The position numbers and the translations under genes were made by a program. Under the pieces are notes generated by a model, which worked only from the letters and a program-made list of their open reading frames with translations, was not told the DNA's origin and searched no databases. Below are positions 15,152 through 22,806 of a stretch of 64,000 nucleotides of DNA, piece by piece (the stretch's first letter is position 1; every line of letters starts with the position of its first letter). The stretch is from Streptomyces catenulae (GTDB lineage: Bacteria > Actinomycetota > Actinomycetes > Streptomycetales > Streptomycetaceae), in contig NZ_JODY01000005.1 in NCBI RefSeq assembly GCF_000718015.1, positions 62,001-126,000 of the forward strand, in the 5' to 3' direction.

Positions 15152-15915
15152 GTTCTCCCGGGCTCGTCCCGGCGTCCGCCCGTACTCGGCAGGACGCTCC
15201 CGCCGTGGCGTCGCACATGGGCGCAGAGCACCGGGTCGTCGCCGACGGCCACCGGGTGCCCCACCGAGGACAGCATGTCGAGATCGCTGGAGTGGTCCCC
15301 GTACGCCCAGCAGTCCGCCGCCGGGAGGCCGTACGCGGCGATCGTCCGGTCGACGGCGACCGCCTTGGCCTTGCCGATCATCGCCGTGCCGATCTCGCCG
15401 GTGAACGCGCCGTCCTCGCCGATCAGCGGGTCCGAGCAGAGCGTCAGATCCACCCCGAAGTCCTCGCCGAGCGGCCCCAGACAGGCCGCGAAGCCGCCCG
15501 AGACCAGGACGATGCGGTCGCCCGCGGCCCGGTGGCGGGCGAGTGCGCGGACGGTCGCCGTGACGAAGGCGTCCGGCCCCTCGCGGTACTCCGCGTACCA
15601 CTCCCGTCCGGCGGCCATGAGCTCCGCGGCGGGGACGCCCGCGAAGTGGGTGTAGTAGACGCGGTTGCCCTCCTCGCGGGGCATCCGCGCGGCCATCGCC
15701 CGCAGTTCGTCGGCTCGGCGCCGGTACCGCGTGCCGTCGTCGCCGTTCCGCGCCAGCCAGTGACGCAGGAATGCAAACATGCTCTTTGCGGTGATGAGCG
15801 TTTCGTCAACATCGAAGAATGCCGCCGACCGCGGACTTCCGCCCGCGGGACGCCGCTTGTGTACGGCATCTCTTGCCGGTCTGCCTTCCGCTGGTAATCC
15901 GGACCCGTCACTCAC
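15142..15915 (-). CDS. HAD-IB family phosphatase, TTA-containing
   Basis: 257 residues from GTG 15915, chosen because GGAGGT lies just upstream. Motif I is FFDVDETL (Asp35, Asp37), motif II LVSGG (Ser139), then a GKAKA lysine region (182-184), and motif III YGDHSSDLDML (Asp207, Asp211). This matches SerB-like HAD-IB phosphatases. Codon 7 is TTA (15897-15895), which supports shared bldA control with the AfsA-like gene downstream. In butanolide biosynthesis a phosphate introduced from dihydroxyacetone phosphate must be removed, and this enzyme is a natural candidate. That link is inference. Confidence 0.86.
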   Translation of the reverse strand: MSDGSGLPAEGRPARDAVHKRRPAGGSPRSAAFFDVDETLITAKSMFAFLRHWLARNGDDGTRYRRRADELRAMAARMPREEGNRVYYTHFAGVPAAELMAAGREWYAEYREGPDAFVTATVRALARHRAAGDRIVLVSGGFAACLGPLGEDFGVDLTLCSDPLIGEDGAFTGEIGTAMIGKAKAVAVDRTIAAYGLPAADCWAYGDHSSDLDMLSSVGHPVAVGDDPVLCAHVRRHGGSVLPSTGGRRDEPGRTVP

Positions 15916-16086
15916 AGCGCCTACCTCCGTCGGGCGATGCAAATCCACCGGGGAGGAAGGAGAAACCCGTGGGGCAGGCATCACCGCAGTGCGATGTCGT
16001 GTCTCTTCAGTCTCAGCCCTCACAGGAGGCCACGCAGCTTACCTTTCGGCCAGCTTCAAAAGTCGGGGTGTGCTCGCGGGCGGGCA

Positions 16087-16174
16087 TTACCGGTAAGTCA
16101 TGGGTGACTTCCAGGGGTGACGGGAAAGGTCCGGGTCGACATTTTCGTATGTCTTCGTACAGGTGAACGTATGT
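16087..16174. promoter_or_regulatory. Cluster of palindromes and a direct repeat upstream of the HAD gene
   Basis: The 432-bp gap between the HAD gene and the acyl-CoA dehydrogenase operon holds no gene. It has TTACCGGTAA (16087-16096, perfect palindrome), AAGTCA-tggg-TGACTT (16095-16110, perfect 6-4-6) overlapping it, and CGTATGT twice (16146-16152, 16168-16174), 22 bp apart and so on the same helical face. The TACCGGT element also occurs in the ACP1 leader. Candidate regulator-binding sites for the cluster. Confidence 0.45.
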
Positions 16175-16246
16175 TCCCGGCGGGCTCCGGCGCGGTGCTG
16201 TACTGTGCGTCCGCTCATCCGGCGGCGACGGCCAGAAGCCGACGTA

Positions 16247-16283
16247 GCCGATCACGGGCGGCGGTGGGGCGCCCGTGATCGGC
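16247..16283 (-). terminator. Terminator hairpin after the acyl-CoA dehydrogenase operon
   Basis: Perfect 14-bp stem GCCGATCACGGGCG / CGCCCGTGATCGGC with a 9-nt loop, 65 bp downstream of the stop codon at 16348. No T-tract. Confidence 0.65.
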
Positions 16284-16347
16284 GGGTGACCGGGGCCGGT
16301 ACGCGAAGGCCCGCGGTCCGTCCGGCGGCGACGCCGGTCAGCGCAGG

Positions 16348-17343
16348 TCAGCCGCCGGTCACCGAGGGCCAGAGCCGGTCGCCGTCGCCGTCGAGCACGT
16401 ACCGGCCGATCCGCTGCTGCCAGGACCGTTCGCCGCCGTCCTCGTCGCGCCAGGACCACATGCGGGTGGTGGCCAGGTGGAGCGGGCTGAGTTCGGTGAA
16501 GCCGATCGCGCCGTGCAGTTGGTGGGCGATGCGGGTGATCTCGGCGACCGAGGCGGTGGCCTGCGCGGCGGCGATCCACGCCGGGAACTCCGCGGACTCC
16601 GGCGTGGCCAGCGCGGACGCGGCCGCCTCGACGGACGCAGCGACCAGGGCCGCCTCCTCGACGAGCTTCGCCTCCTCCTGCTTGACGGCCTGGAAACCGC
16701 TCAGCGGACGGCCGAACTGCCGACGGGAGGCGGTGTGCGCGACCGTCAACTCGACACAGCGGCGGGCCGCTCCGGCGATCAGGGCGGCCCGCGCCAGCCC
16801 CGAGCGCCAGGCGGCCTCCCGGACCAGCCCGGCCGGAACGCGGCGGACCCGCTCCGCGGGGACGGCCACATCGAGCAGCACGAGAGCGTCGCGGGGCTCG
16901 CCCGCCAGATTCGCACCCGGCGTCTGCCGCCACTCGGCGGCTTCGAGGACGAGGAGCACCGGCCCGCCGTGCGGCCCCTCGGTCAGTACGGCCGCGGCGT
17001 CGGCGGACCGGGCCCACGGCACCCGGCGCAGCGTGCCACTGACCCGCAGGGCGTCATCGGTGCCCGCCGCCCCCCGCGGCCCGACCCGGCTGCCGGTGTC
17101 CACATGGGCGAACCGCACCTCCAGCGGACCGCTCGCCACCGTCAGCGGACCGTCCGGCACGGCGAGCCCCGCCGCGGCCAGCAGCGGGCGGGCGACGAGC
17201 AGCGTCTCGGCCAGCGGCCCCGGGGCGCCGCGGTACCCGGCGTCCCGCGCCAGGGCCACCAGGGTGGCCGGGGCCGTGTCGAGCGGCGGCAGGGCGGCGG
17301 CGTCCGCGGCGGGGAAATCGGTGGTGGGGGAATCGGTGCTCAT
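16348..17343 (-). CDS. Acyl-CoA dehydrogenase-like subunit, short form
   Basis: 331 residues from ATG 17343, overlapping the stop of the second dehydrogenase by 4 bp. The C-terminal helical domain is clear: RRQFGRPLSGFQAVKQEEAK, then QLHGAIGFTELSPLHLATTR. The N-terminal part is short and divergent, and the FAD/substrate elements of the mid domain are poorly conserved. In actinobacterial steroid and side-chain catabolism, adjacent dehydrogenase genes form alpha2-beta2 enzymes with one degenerate subunit; the overlap and asymmetry suggest the same here. Last gene of the operon CoA-transferase, crotonase, ACAD2, ACAD1. Confidence 0.82.
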   Translation of the reverse strand: MSTDSPTTDFPAADAAALPPLDTAPATLVALARDAGYRGAPGPLAETLLVARPLLAAAGLAVPDGPLTVASGPLEVRFAHVDTGSRVGPRGAAGTDDALRVSGTLRRVPWARSADAAAVLTEGPHGGPVLLVLEAAEWRQTPGANLAGEPRDALVLLDVAVPAERVRRVPAGLVREAAWRSGLARAALIAGAARRCVELTVAHTASRRQFGRPLSGFQAVKQEEAKLVEEAALVAASVEAAASALATPESAEFPAWIAAAQATASVAEITRIAHQLHGAIGFTELSPLHLATTRMWSWRDEDGGERSWQQRIGRYVLDGDGDRLWPSVTGG

Positions 17344-18506
17344 CGGGACAGCTCCAGACCTCGGGTGATGATGCCGCGCAGAATCTCGTTGGTGCCACCG
17401 CGCAGCGTGTAGCCCGGCGCGTGCAGAATCGCGGTGGCCAGCAGCTCGGGGAAGCTGCCGGGGGTGGCGTCGGAGCGGGCGGCGGTCGGCAGGATCTCGC
17501 GGACCTCGTTGACGAGGTCGCCCTCGAAGCGGGTCCCGAGATCCTTCACCAGCGCCGCCTGCACATCGGCCGGGCGACCGGCCGCCGACGCCGCGGCCAC
17601 CCCCAACGACAGCTGCCGCAGCGACGCCAGACGCGCGGTGAGACGGCCCACCCGGGCCTCCTGCTCGGGGCCGCCCCCACCGGCCCGCCGCACCTCCGCC
17701 ACCAGGGCGGTCAGCAGCGGCAGCGTGGACAGGAACCGTTCGGGCCCGCCGCGCTCCAGGGCCAGTTCGCCGGTGACCTGCTGCCAGCCCTCGCCGGGGC
17801 GCCCGAGCAGCGCGTCGTCGGCGAGTTCGACACCGTCCAGACGGCAGGAGTTGAAGGTGTGCTCGCCGCTGAGCAGCCGGATCGGCTCGACGTGGACCCG
17901 CGGATCGCGCAGATCGACGAGGAACTGGCTCAGCCCGGCATGACGGTCCGCCGCATCCTCGGTCCGGGCGAGCACGATCGCATGGTCGTTGACGTGCGCA
18001 CCGCCCGTCCACATCTTGGTGCCGGTCAACCGCCAGCCGTCGGCGGTCCGCTCCGCCCGCGTCCGGACCGAGGCCAGATCCGAACCGCTCTCCTTCTCGC
18101 TCATCCCGATCGAGAAGAAACAGGTACCGGCGGCGATCCGTGGCAGGAAGCGGTTCCGCTGCGCCTCGGTGCCGTGGCGCAGGATCGTCGGCCCGGCCTG
18201 CCGGTCGGCGACCCAGTGCGCCGAGACCGGCGCACCGGCGGCCAGCAACTCCTCCAGGACGACATGGCGTTCGAGGGTGCTGCGCCCGCCACCGCCGTAC
18301 GCCCGCGGCAGCGTCATCCCGACCCAGCCGCGCTGGGCCAGACGGCGGCTGAACTCCGGATCCCAGCCGGTCAGCCAGGAATCGGGCCGCCCGAGGACGG
18401 TACCGGCGGCGCGCTCCGCGGCGAGGAAGGCGCGGACCTCCTGACGCAACTGGCCGACGCTCGGCGGGAGATGGACGGCCCTGAAATCGAGGGCGGAGAA
18501 GGACAT
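17340..18506 (-). CDS. Acyl-CoA dehydrogenase, full-length subunit
   Basis: 388 residues. Visible features: SIGMSEKESGSDLASVRTRA (FAD-binding loop), LTGTKMWTGGAHVNDHAIVL, and the C-terminal RGGTNEILRGI. The position of the MCAD-type catalytic Glu near the GTNE motif is Gly, so the base is more likely a Glu on the mid helix (EL-ALERGGPERF, 247-258), as in isovaleryl-CoA-type enzymes. It starts 28 bp after the crotonase-like gene and overlaps ACAD1. Likely acts on a branched or side-chain acyl-CoA; substrate unknown. Confidence 0.88.
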   Translation of the reverse strand: MSFSALDFRAVHLPPSVGQLRQEVRAFLAAERAAGTVLGRPDSWLTGWDPEFSRRLAQRGWVGMTLPRAYGGGGRSTLERHVVLEELLAAGAPVSAHWVADRQAGPTILRHGTEAQRNRFLPRIAAGTCFFSIGMSEKESGSDLASVRTRAERTADGWRLTGTKMWTGGAHVNDHAIVLARTEDAADRHAGLSQFLVDLRDPRVHVEPIRLLSGEHTFNSCRLDGVELADDALLGRPGEGWQQVTGELALERGGPERFLSTLPLLTALVAEVRRAGGGGPEQEARVGRLTARLASLRQLSLGVAAASAAGRPADVQAALVKDLGTRFEGDLVNEVREILPTAARSDATPGSFPELLATAILHAPGYTLRGGTNEILRGIITRGLELSR

Positions 18507-18534
18507 GGGTGCTCCTTGGAGAGAACTGTGGTGG

Positions 18535-19362
18535 TCAGGCGCCCGTGAAACGCGGGCGGCGGCGCTCCTGGCGGGCCCGGACGCCCTCGCGGAAGTCGCC
18601 GGTGGTGGTCGTCACGGCCTGGGCGAGGCCCTCCCAGGCCAGCGCCTGTTCGACGGTGGGCTGCCCCTGGGCCAGACCGCTCCTGGTCAGCCGGACCGCC
18701 AGCGGGGCCGCCGCGGCGATCTCGTCGGCCACCTCCAGCGCGGCGTGGAGCACCTGAGCGGCGGGGAGCGCCTCGTGCACCATGCCGAGGGCGGCGGCCC
18801 GGGCGCCGCTGATCAGCCGCCCGGTCAGCAGCAACTCCCGGGTCCGCGCCGGGCCGACGGCCTCGGCGAGCAGCGCGGTGGTCGCCATGCCCGGGTGCAG
18901 ACCGAGGCGGACGAACGGTGCGCCGAGCCTCGCGTCGGCGGCGGCGTACCGCAGATCGCAGGCGAGGGCCAGGGCCAGCCCGGCGCCCACCGCATGGCCG
19001 TTGACCGCCGCGACGGTGGGGACGGGCAGGTCGCGGACGGCCAGCCAGGTCCGGTAGAAGTCCGCCAGCCGCTCCCGGGCGTCGGTGAGGCCCCGGCCGT
19101 GCCGGTCGGCGAGTTCCGCCAGGTCGGCGCCGGAGCAGAAGGCGGGGCCGGTGCCGGTGACCACGACGGCGCGCAGCGCGTCGTCCCGGCGCAGGGACCG
19201 CATGGCGTCCTGCCACCGTGCGGTCAGCCGGGCGCTCATCGGGTTGCGTTTGGCGGGGTTGTCGAAGGTGAGCACCGCGACGCCGTTCGGTCGGCGCTCG
19301 ATACGCAGCGGCTCCTGCTCGTCGGATGTGCCGTGGGCGTCCGGGGAGGGTTGCTCGTTCAC
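18535..19362 (-). CDS. Crotonase-fold protein lacking both hydratase glutamates
   Basis: 275 residues from GTG 19362. The CoA/oxyanion elements are present (AFCSGADLAEL, NGHAVGAGLALALACDLRYA). The two Glu residues that activate water in enoyl-CoA hydratase are replaced: the GGGCE position is Ala130, and the PE position is Pro-Phe150. A standard hydration is therefore unlikely; isomerase, hydrolase, lyase or non-enzymatic roles are open. A Pro/Asp-rich N-terminal tail precedes the fold. It sits 43 bp after the CoA-transferase gene and 28 bp before ACAD2. Confidence 0.86.
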   Translation of the reverse strand: MNEQPSPDAHGTSDEQEPLRIERRPNGVAVLTFDNPAKRNPMSARLTARWQDAMRSLRRDDALRAVVVTGTGPAFCSGADLAELADRHGRGLTDARERLADFYRTWLAVRDLPVPTVAAVNGHAVGAGLALALACDLRYAAADARLGAPFVRLGLHPGMATTALLAEAVGPARTRELLLTGRLISGARAAALGMVHEALPAAQVLHAALEVADEIAAAAPLAVRLTRSGLAQGQPTVEQALAWEGLAQAVTTTTGDFREGVRARQERRRPRFTGA

Positions 19363-19405
19363 GGGACCTCGATCCGTTCCGTAGGTGGGGGAGAGGGGGC
19401 GGCGC

Positions 19406-20587
19406 TCAGGCGGTCGGCCGGTGGCCGATCTCGGCGAGGACCTCGTCGGTGTGCTCGCCCAGGTGCGGGCAGTGCCGGTGCAGCCCCGCCGGGGTGGCCC
19501 CGAAGCGCACGGGCTGGCCGATGAGGCGGTAGCCGCCCTCGGTGGGGTGCTCGGCGTCCCGGAGCAGTCCGCCCTCGACGGCGTAGGCGCTGGTCGCGGC
19601 CTCCTCCAGACTCAGCACCGGCGCGGCGGGAATCCCGGCCGCATCGCAGAACTCCTGCCATTCCGCGGAGGTGTGCCGCTCCGTCAACTCGCCGAGCAGG
19701 ACGTAGAGGTCGTCGGCGTTGCGGGCGCGCGCGGCGTACGAGGCGAAGCGCGGGTCGTCGGCCAGTTCCGGGCGGCCGACGTGGGCGAAGAAGTCCCGCC
19801 AGTTGCGGTCGCTGTAGGGGAGGAGGCACATCCAGCCGTCCGCGGTGCGCGAGGCGGTGCGGCGGGAGCTGAGCGCCCGCGGGTAGCCGATCGGCCCTTC
19901 GGGCGGGGTGAGGGTCGCCGCCGCGAGGTGCTCGACGAGGGTGAAGGCCAGCATGGTGTCGGCCATCGGCACCTCGATGTGCTGCCCCTGGCCGGTGCGG
20001 TCGCGGTGGTGGAGCGCGGCGAGCACCGACTGCACGATCACCAGCCCGCAGATCTTGTCGGCGAGCACCGTGGGGACGTAGTAGGGGACGCCGCTGACCT
20101 GCTCGTTCAGCCACACCAGACCGGAGGCCGCCTGGACCACGTCGTCGTAGGCCGGATGGCCGCCGAGGGCGGAATCGCTGCGGAAGCCCTGGGCGTTGAG
20201 GTAGACCAGCCCGGGGGCGGTGGCCGCGACGTCCTCGTAGGTCAGGCCGAGGCGGCGCAGCGCCTGCGGGCGGACGTTGGTGAGGAAGACGTCCGCGGTC
20301 GCCAGGAGGGCGAGGAGCGCTTCGCGGCCACCGGGGGCCTTGAGGTCGAGAGCGACGCTGCGCTTGTTGCGGTTGAGGTTGAGGGTCATCACCCCCATAC
20401 CGGGGCTGCGGGTCGGCGGGTAGTGGCGGGTCAGATCACCGTCCGGCGGTTCGACCTTGATGACGTCCGCGCCGAGATCGCCGAGCTGCCGGCCCGCGTA
20501 CGGGCCCATGATCACTCCGGCCAGTTCGACCACCCGCACCCCGTGCAGCGGGCCGACCCCGCCGTCCGCTTCCCACCCTGTTGCCAT
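19406..20587 (-). CDS. CaiB/BaiF family (class III) CoA-transferase
   Basis: 393 residues with the family landmarks: RVVELAGVIMGPYAGRQLGD at the N-terminus, DVIKVEPPDGD, NRNKRSVALDLK, and the catalytic Asp in GGHPAYDDVVQAASGL (Asp148). The enzyme moves CoA between carboxylic acids, so it would activate the acid fed to the dehydrogenase pair. First gene of the four-gene operon, divergent from a LysR regulator with a T-N11-A palindrome between them. Substrate not predictable from sequence. Confidence 0.93.
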   Translation of the reverse strand: MATGWEADGGVGPLHGVRVVELAGVIMGPYAGRQLGDLGADVIKVEPPDGDLTRHYPPTRSPGMGVMTLNLNRNKRSVALDLKAPGGREALLALLATADVFLTNVRPQALRRLGLTYEDVAATAPGLVYLNAQGFRSDSALGGHPAYDDVVQAASGLVWLNEQVSGVPYYVPTVLADKICGLVIVQSVLAALHHRDRTGQGQHIEVPMADTMLAFTLVEHLAAATLTPPEGPIGYPRALSSRRTASRTADGWMCLLPYSDRNWRDFFAHVGRPELADDPRFASYAARARNADDLYVLLGELTERHTSAEWQEFCDAAGIPAAPVLSLEEAATSAYAVEGGLLRDAEHPTEGGYRLIGQPVRFGATPAGLHRHCPHLGEHTDEVLAEIGHRPTA

Positions 20588-20633
20588 GGCACGTCTCCGC
20601 TCTCCACCGGGACCGGCTTCGTACGCCGGGCCG

Positions 20634-20648
20634 TTGACGTCCAGTCAA
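20634..20648. promoter_or_regulatory. LysR-type box between the CoA-transferase operon and lysR1
   Basis: TTGAC-gtcca-GTCAA, a perfect 5-5-5 inverted repeat that contains the T-N11-A core of LysR sites (T20635 to A20647). It is centred in the 121-bp divergent promoter region. Confidence 0.6.
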
Positions 20649-20708
20649 TTCCTCGGCGTCCCATAGCGTCCAATACTTCCTACCGGCACCTTCCATATGC
20701 TGTGACCT

Positions 20709-21629
20709 ATGGAATTGACCCAGCGCCTCCTTGAGCAGGTCGTCGTGCTCGCCGAGGAACAGCACTTCGGCCGCGCCGCCGAACGGCTCGCCATCCGGCA
20801 GCCACCGCTCAGCCAGGCGATCCAGCGCCTGGAACGCGGCCTCCGGGTCAGCCTCTTCGAACGGCTGCCGCGCGGGGTCCGGCTCACCCCCGCCGGGCGC
20901 GCGTTCGCCGAGGACGCCCGGCGACTCCTGGAGGCACAGACGGCGGCCGTGGACCGGGCCCGCCGGATCGCCGCCGGGGACGAGGGCGAACTCCGCCTCG
21001 GCTTCATCAGCAGCCTCGGCTACGACTTCCTGCCGCGCCTGCTCCGCCGCACCCACGCCGCACTCCCCGGTCTCCGGCTGCACCTGGGGCAACACCCCTC
21101 CGTGGAGCTGATCGACCGGCTCCGCGCCGGGACCCTCGACCTCGCGCTGGTGCGACTCCCCGTCACCGGCACCGAGCAGCTGACCGTCCGGCGGATCGGC
21201 GTGGAACGGCTGGTGGTGGCCCTCCCCGAAGACCATCCGCTCACCGCCGCACCCCGCCTCGACCTGCCGGAACTCGCCGGGGAACCGTTCGCGCTACCCA
21301 AGCCGGGCGCACTGCCCGGACTCTCCGAACAGATCGCGCTCGCCTGCGCCCAGGCCGGATTCACCCCGCGGCCGGTCGGCCGGGCGGACGACCTGCCGGG
21401 GCTGCTCAGCCATGTCGCCGCCGGTCTCTGCCTGGCGCTCGCCCCCGAGCAGGTACGCACCCTGGGCATCCCCGGCGTGGTGCACCGCCCCCTGCACGGC
21501 GCGTCCCCCTATCTGGAGACCACGATCGCCGCCGTGCACCGCGCGGACGGCCCCGACGCCGCCGTCCGCCAGGTCCTGGAACTGCTCGACGGCTGCCACC
21601 CACCGGGCGGCCCGGCCACGGACGGCTGA
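20709..21629 (+). CDS. LysR family regulator of the acyl-CoA operon (lysR1)
   Basis: 306 residues. The N-terminal HTH is classical: HFGRAAERLAIRQPPLSQAI, followed by QRLERGLRVSLFERLPRGVR and the linker helix. The C-terminal effector domain opens with LRLGFISSLGYDFLPRLLRR. It is divergent from the CoA-transferase gene, the usual layout for a LysR activator of its neighbour, with the candidate box at 20634-20648. It converges on lysR2 with only 2 bp between the stop codons. The effector is probably an intermediate of the neighbouring acyl-CoA route. Confidence 0.93.
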   Translation: MELTQRLLEQVVVLAEEQHFGRAAERLAIRQPPLSQAIQRLERGLRVSLFERLPRGVRLTPAGRAFAEDARRLLEAQTAAVDRARRIAAGDEGELRLGFISSLGYDFLPRLLRRTHAALPGLRLHLGQHPSVELIDRLRAGTLDLALVRLPVTGTEQLTVRRIGVERLVVALPEDHPLTAAPRLDLPELAGEPFALPKPGALPGLSEQIALACAQAGFTPRPVGRADDLPGLLSHVAAGLCLALAPEQVRTLGIPGVVHRPLHGASPYLETTIAAVHRADGPDAAVRQVLELLDGCHPPGGPATDG

Positions 21630-21631
21630 GG

Positions 21632-22621
21632 TCAGCCGCCCACCGGCTGCTCCGCCGCGCTCCCGCCCGCCGCCGGTTGCTCGGCAAGCTCCGGTACGCC
21701 GTCGCCGAGCGCCCGCCGGATGCCGTCGGGGGAGCGGAGCAGCTCCACGAAGGCGCGTTCGGCGGGGGAGAGCAGCCGGTCGCGGCGGCGGACCAGCGAG
21801 ACGGGGCGGGGGCTCGGCTCGGGGCTCACGGGCAGGATCGTCAGGGTGCCGGAGCGCTCCACATCGTCCACCACCGCGTGTTCGGAGATGAGCGCGACAC
21901 CAAGCCCGGCGCCCACGCACTGCTTGACCGCCTCCGGTCCCCACACGTCGGACCGGGTGACGGACTCCGTGAGACCCCAGGAGTCCAGGACCCGTTCCTG
22001 CTCGGCCCGGGTGTGCGAGCCGGGCTCCCGCATCAGGAAGCACTCGCCCGCGAGCAGCCGGGGAGCGAGCGGCCCGCCGCGCGCGGCGAGCGGGTGGCCG
22101 CTGCGGGCGACCAGGACGAGGCGCTCCCGCAGCACCGGTTCGACCAGCAGCGGACCCGTCGCGGCCGGTCCCCCGGCCACCACCGCGATCCCGATGTCCC
22201 CGCCCTGGAGACGCTCGGCGACGGCCCGGTTGTTGCCGACGAACACATCGCACTGCACCCCCGGATACCGCGCCCGGAACCGGGCCAGCAGCGCCGGGAG
22301 CAGATAGGTGCCGACCGTCGTCGAACCGCCCACCAGCAACCGCCCGTGCTCCAGCGACGACACCTGCTGCACCGCGGCCACCGCCTCGTCGGCCAGCAGG
22401 AAGACGCGCTTGGCGTACTCCGCGAGCACCTCGCCCTCGGCGGTCGGCCGGGTCCGCGCCCCCGAGCGGTCCACCAGCGTCACCTTCAGCGACTGCTCCA
22501 GGCGGCGCACCTGGTTGGAGACCGAGGGCTGGCTCATGTACAGCTCGTGCGCGGCGGCCGAGAACCCCTGGTGCTCCACGACCTTGAGGAAGATCCAGAG
22601 ACGGTGCAGGTTGAGCTCCAT
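21632..22621 (-). CDS. LysR family regulator of the phosphonate genes (lysR2)
   Basis: 329 residues with HTH GFSAAAHELYMSQPSVSNQV and RRLEQSLKVTLVDRSGART. The effector domain begins GRLLVGGSTTVGTYLLPALL, the CbbR/CysB-like pattern. The C-terminus has an Ala/Gly/Pro-rich tail. It is divergent from phnA, and the intervening 185 bp carry a T-N11-A palindrome, so it most likely activates phnA in response to a phosphonate. LysR control of phnA is known in proteobacterial phosphonoacetate degraders. Confidence 0.92.
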   Translation of the reverse strand: MELNLHRLWIFLKVVEHQGFSAAAHELYMSQPSVSNQVRRLEQSLKVTLVDRSGARTRPTAEGEVLAEYAKRVFLLADEAVAAVQQVSSLEHGRLLVGGSTTVGTYLLPALLARFRARYPGVQCDVFVGNNRAVAERLQGGDIGIAVVAGGPAATGPLLVEPVLRERLVLVARSGHPLAARGGPLAPRLLAGECFLMREPGSHTRAEQERVLDSWGLTESVTRSDVWGPEAVKQCVGAGLGVALISEHAVVDDVERSGTLTILPVSPEPSPRPVSLVRRRDRLLSPAERAFVELLRSPDGIRRALGDGVPELAEQPAAGGSAAEQPVGG

Positions 22622-22694
22622 AGGAGCGCGAGCGTAGCCCAGTACCGACCGCCCGGACAGCCCCGCGGAATACCCCGGTCCGCCCCCGTCCGGC

Positions 22695-22718
22695 TATGGC
22701 CGCCATAACGAACTTCGT
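22695..22718. promoter_or_regulatory. Paired palindromes in the lysR2-phnA promoter region
   Basis: TATGGC-c-GCCATA (22695-22707) is a perfect 6-1-6 palindrome with T-N11-A spacing. ACGAA-c-TTCGT (22708-22718) directly abuts it, with centres 12 bp apart. This fits a LysR recognition site plus activation site. Confidence 0.6.
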
Positions 22719-22806
22719 GGTTCTGCGCCCCCGAACGCCGGTGATACCCATGGAATCGAGGGCGCCCCACGGCTCCCGCACCTACGACCCACAGGGGTGG
22801 ACGTAC

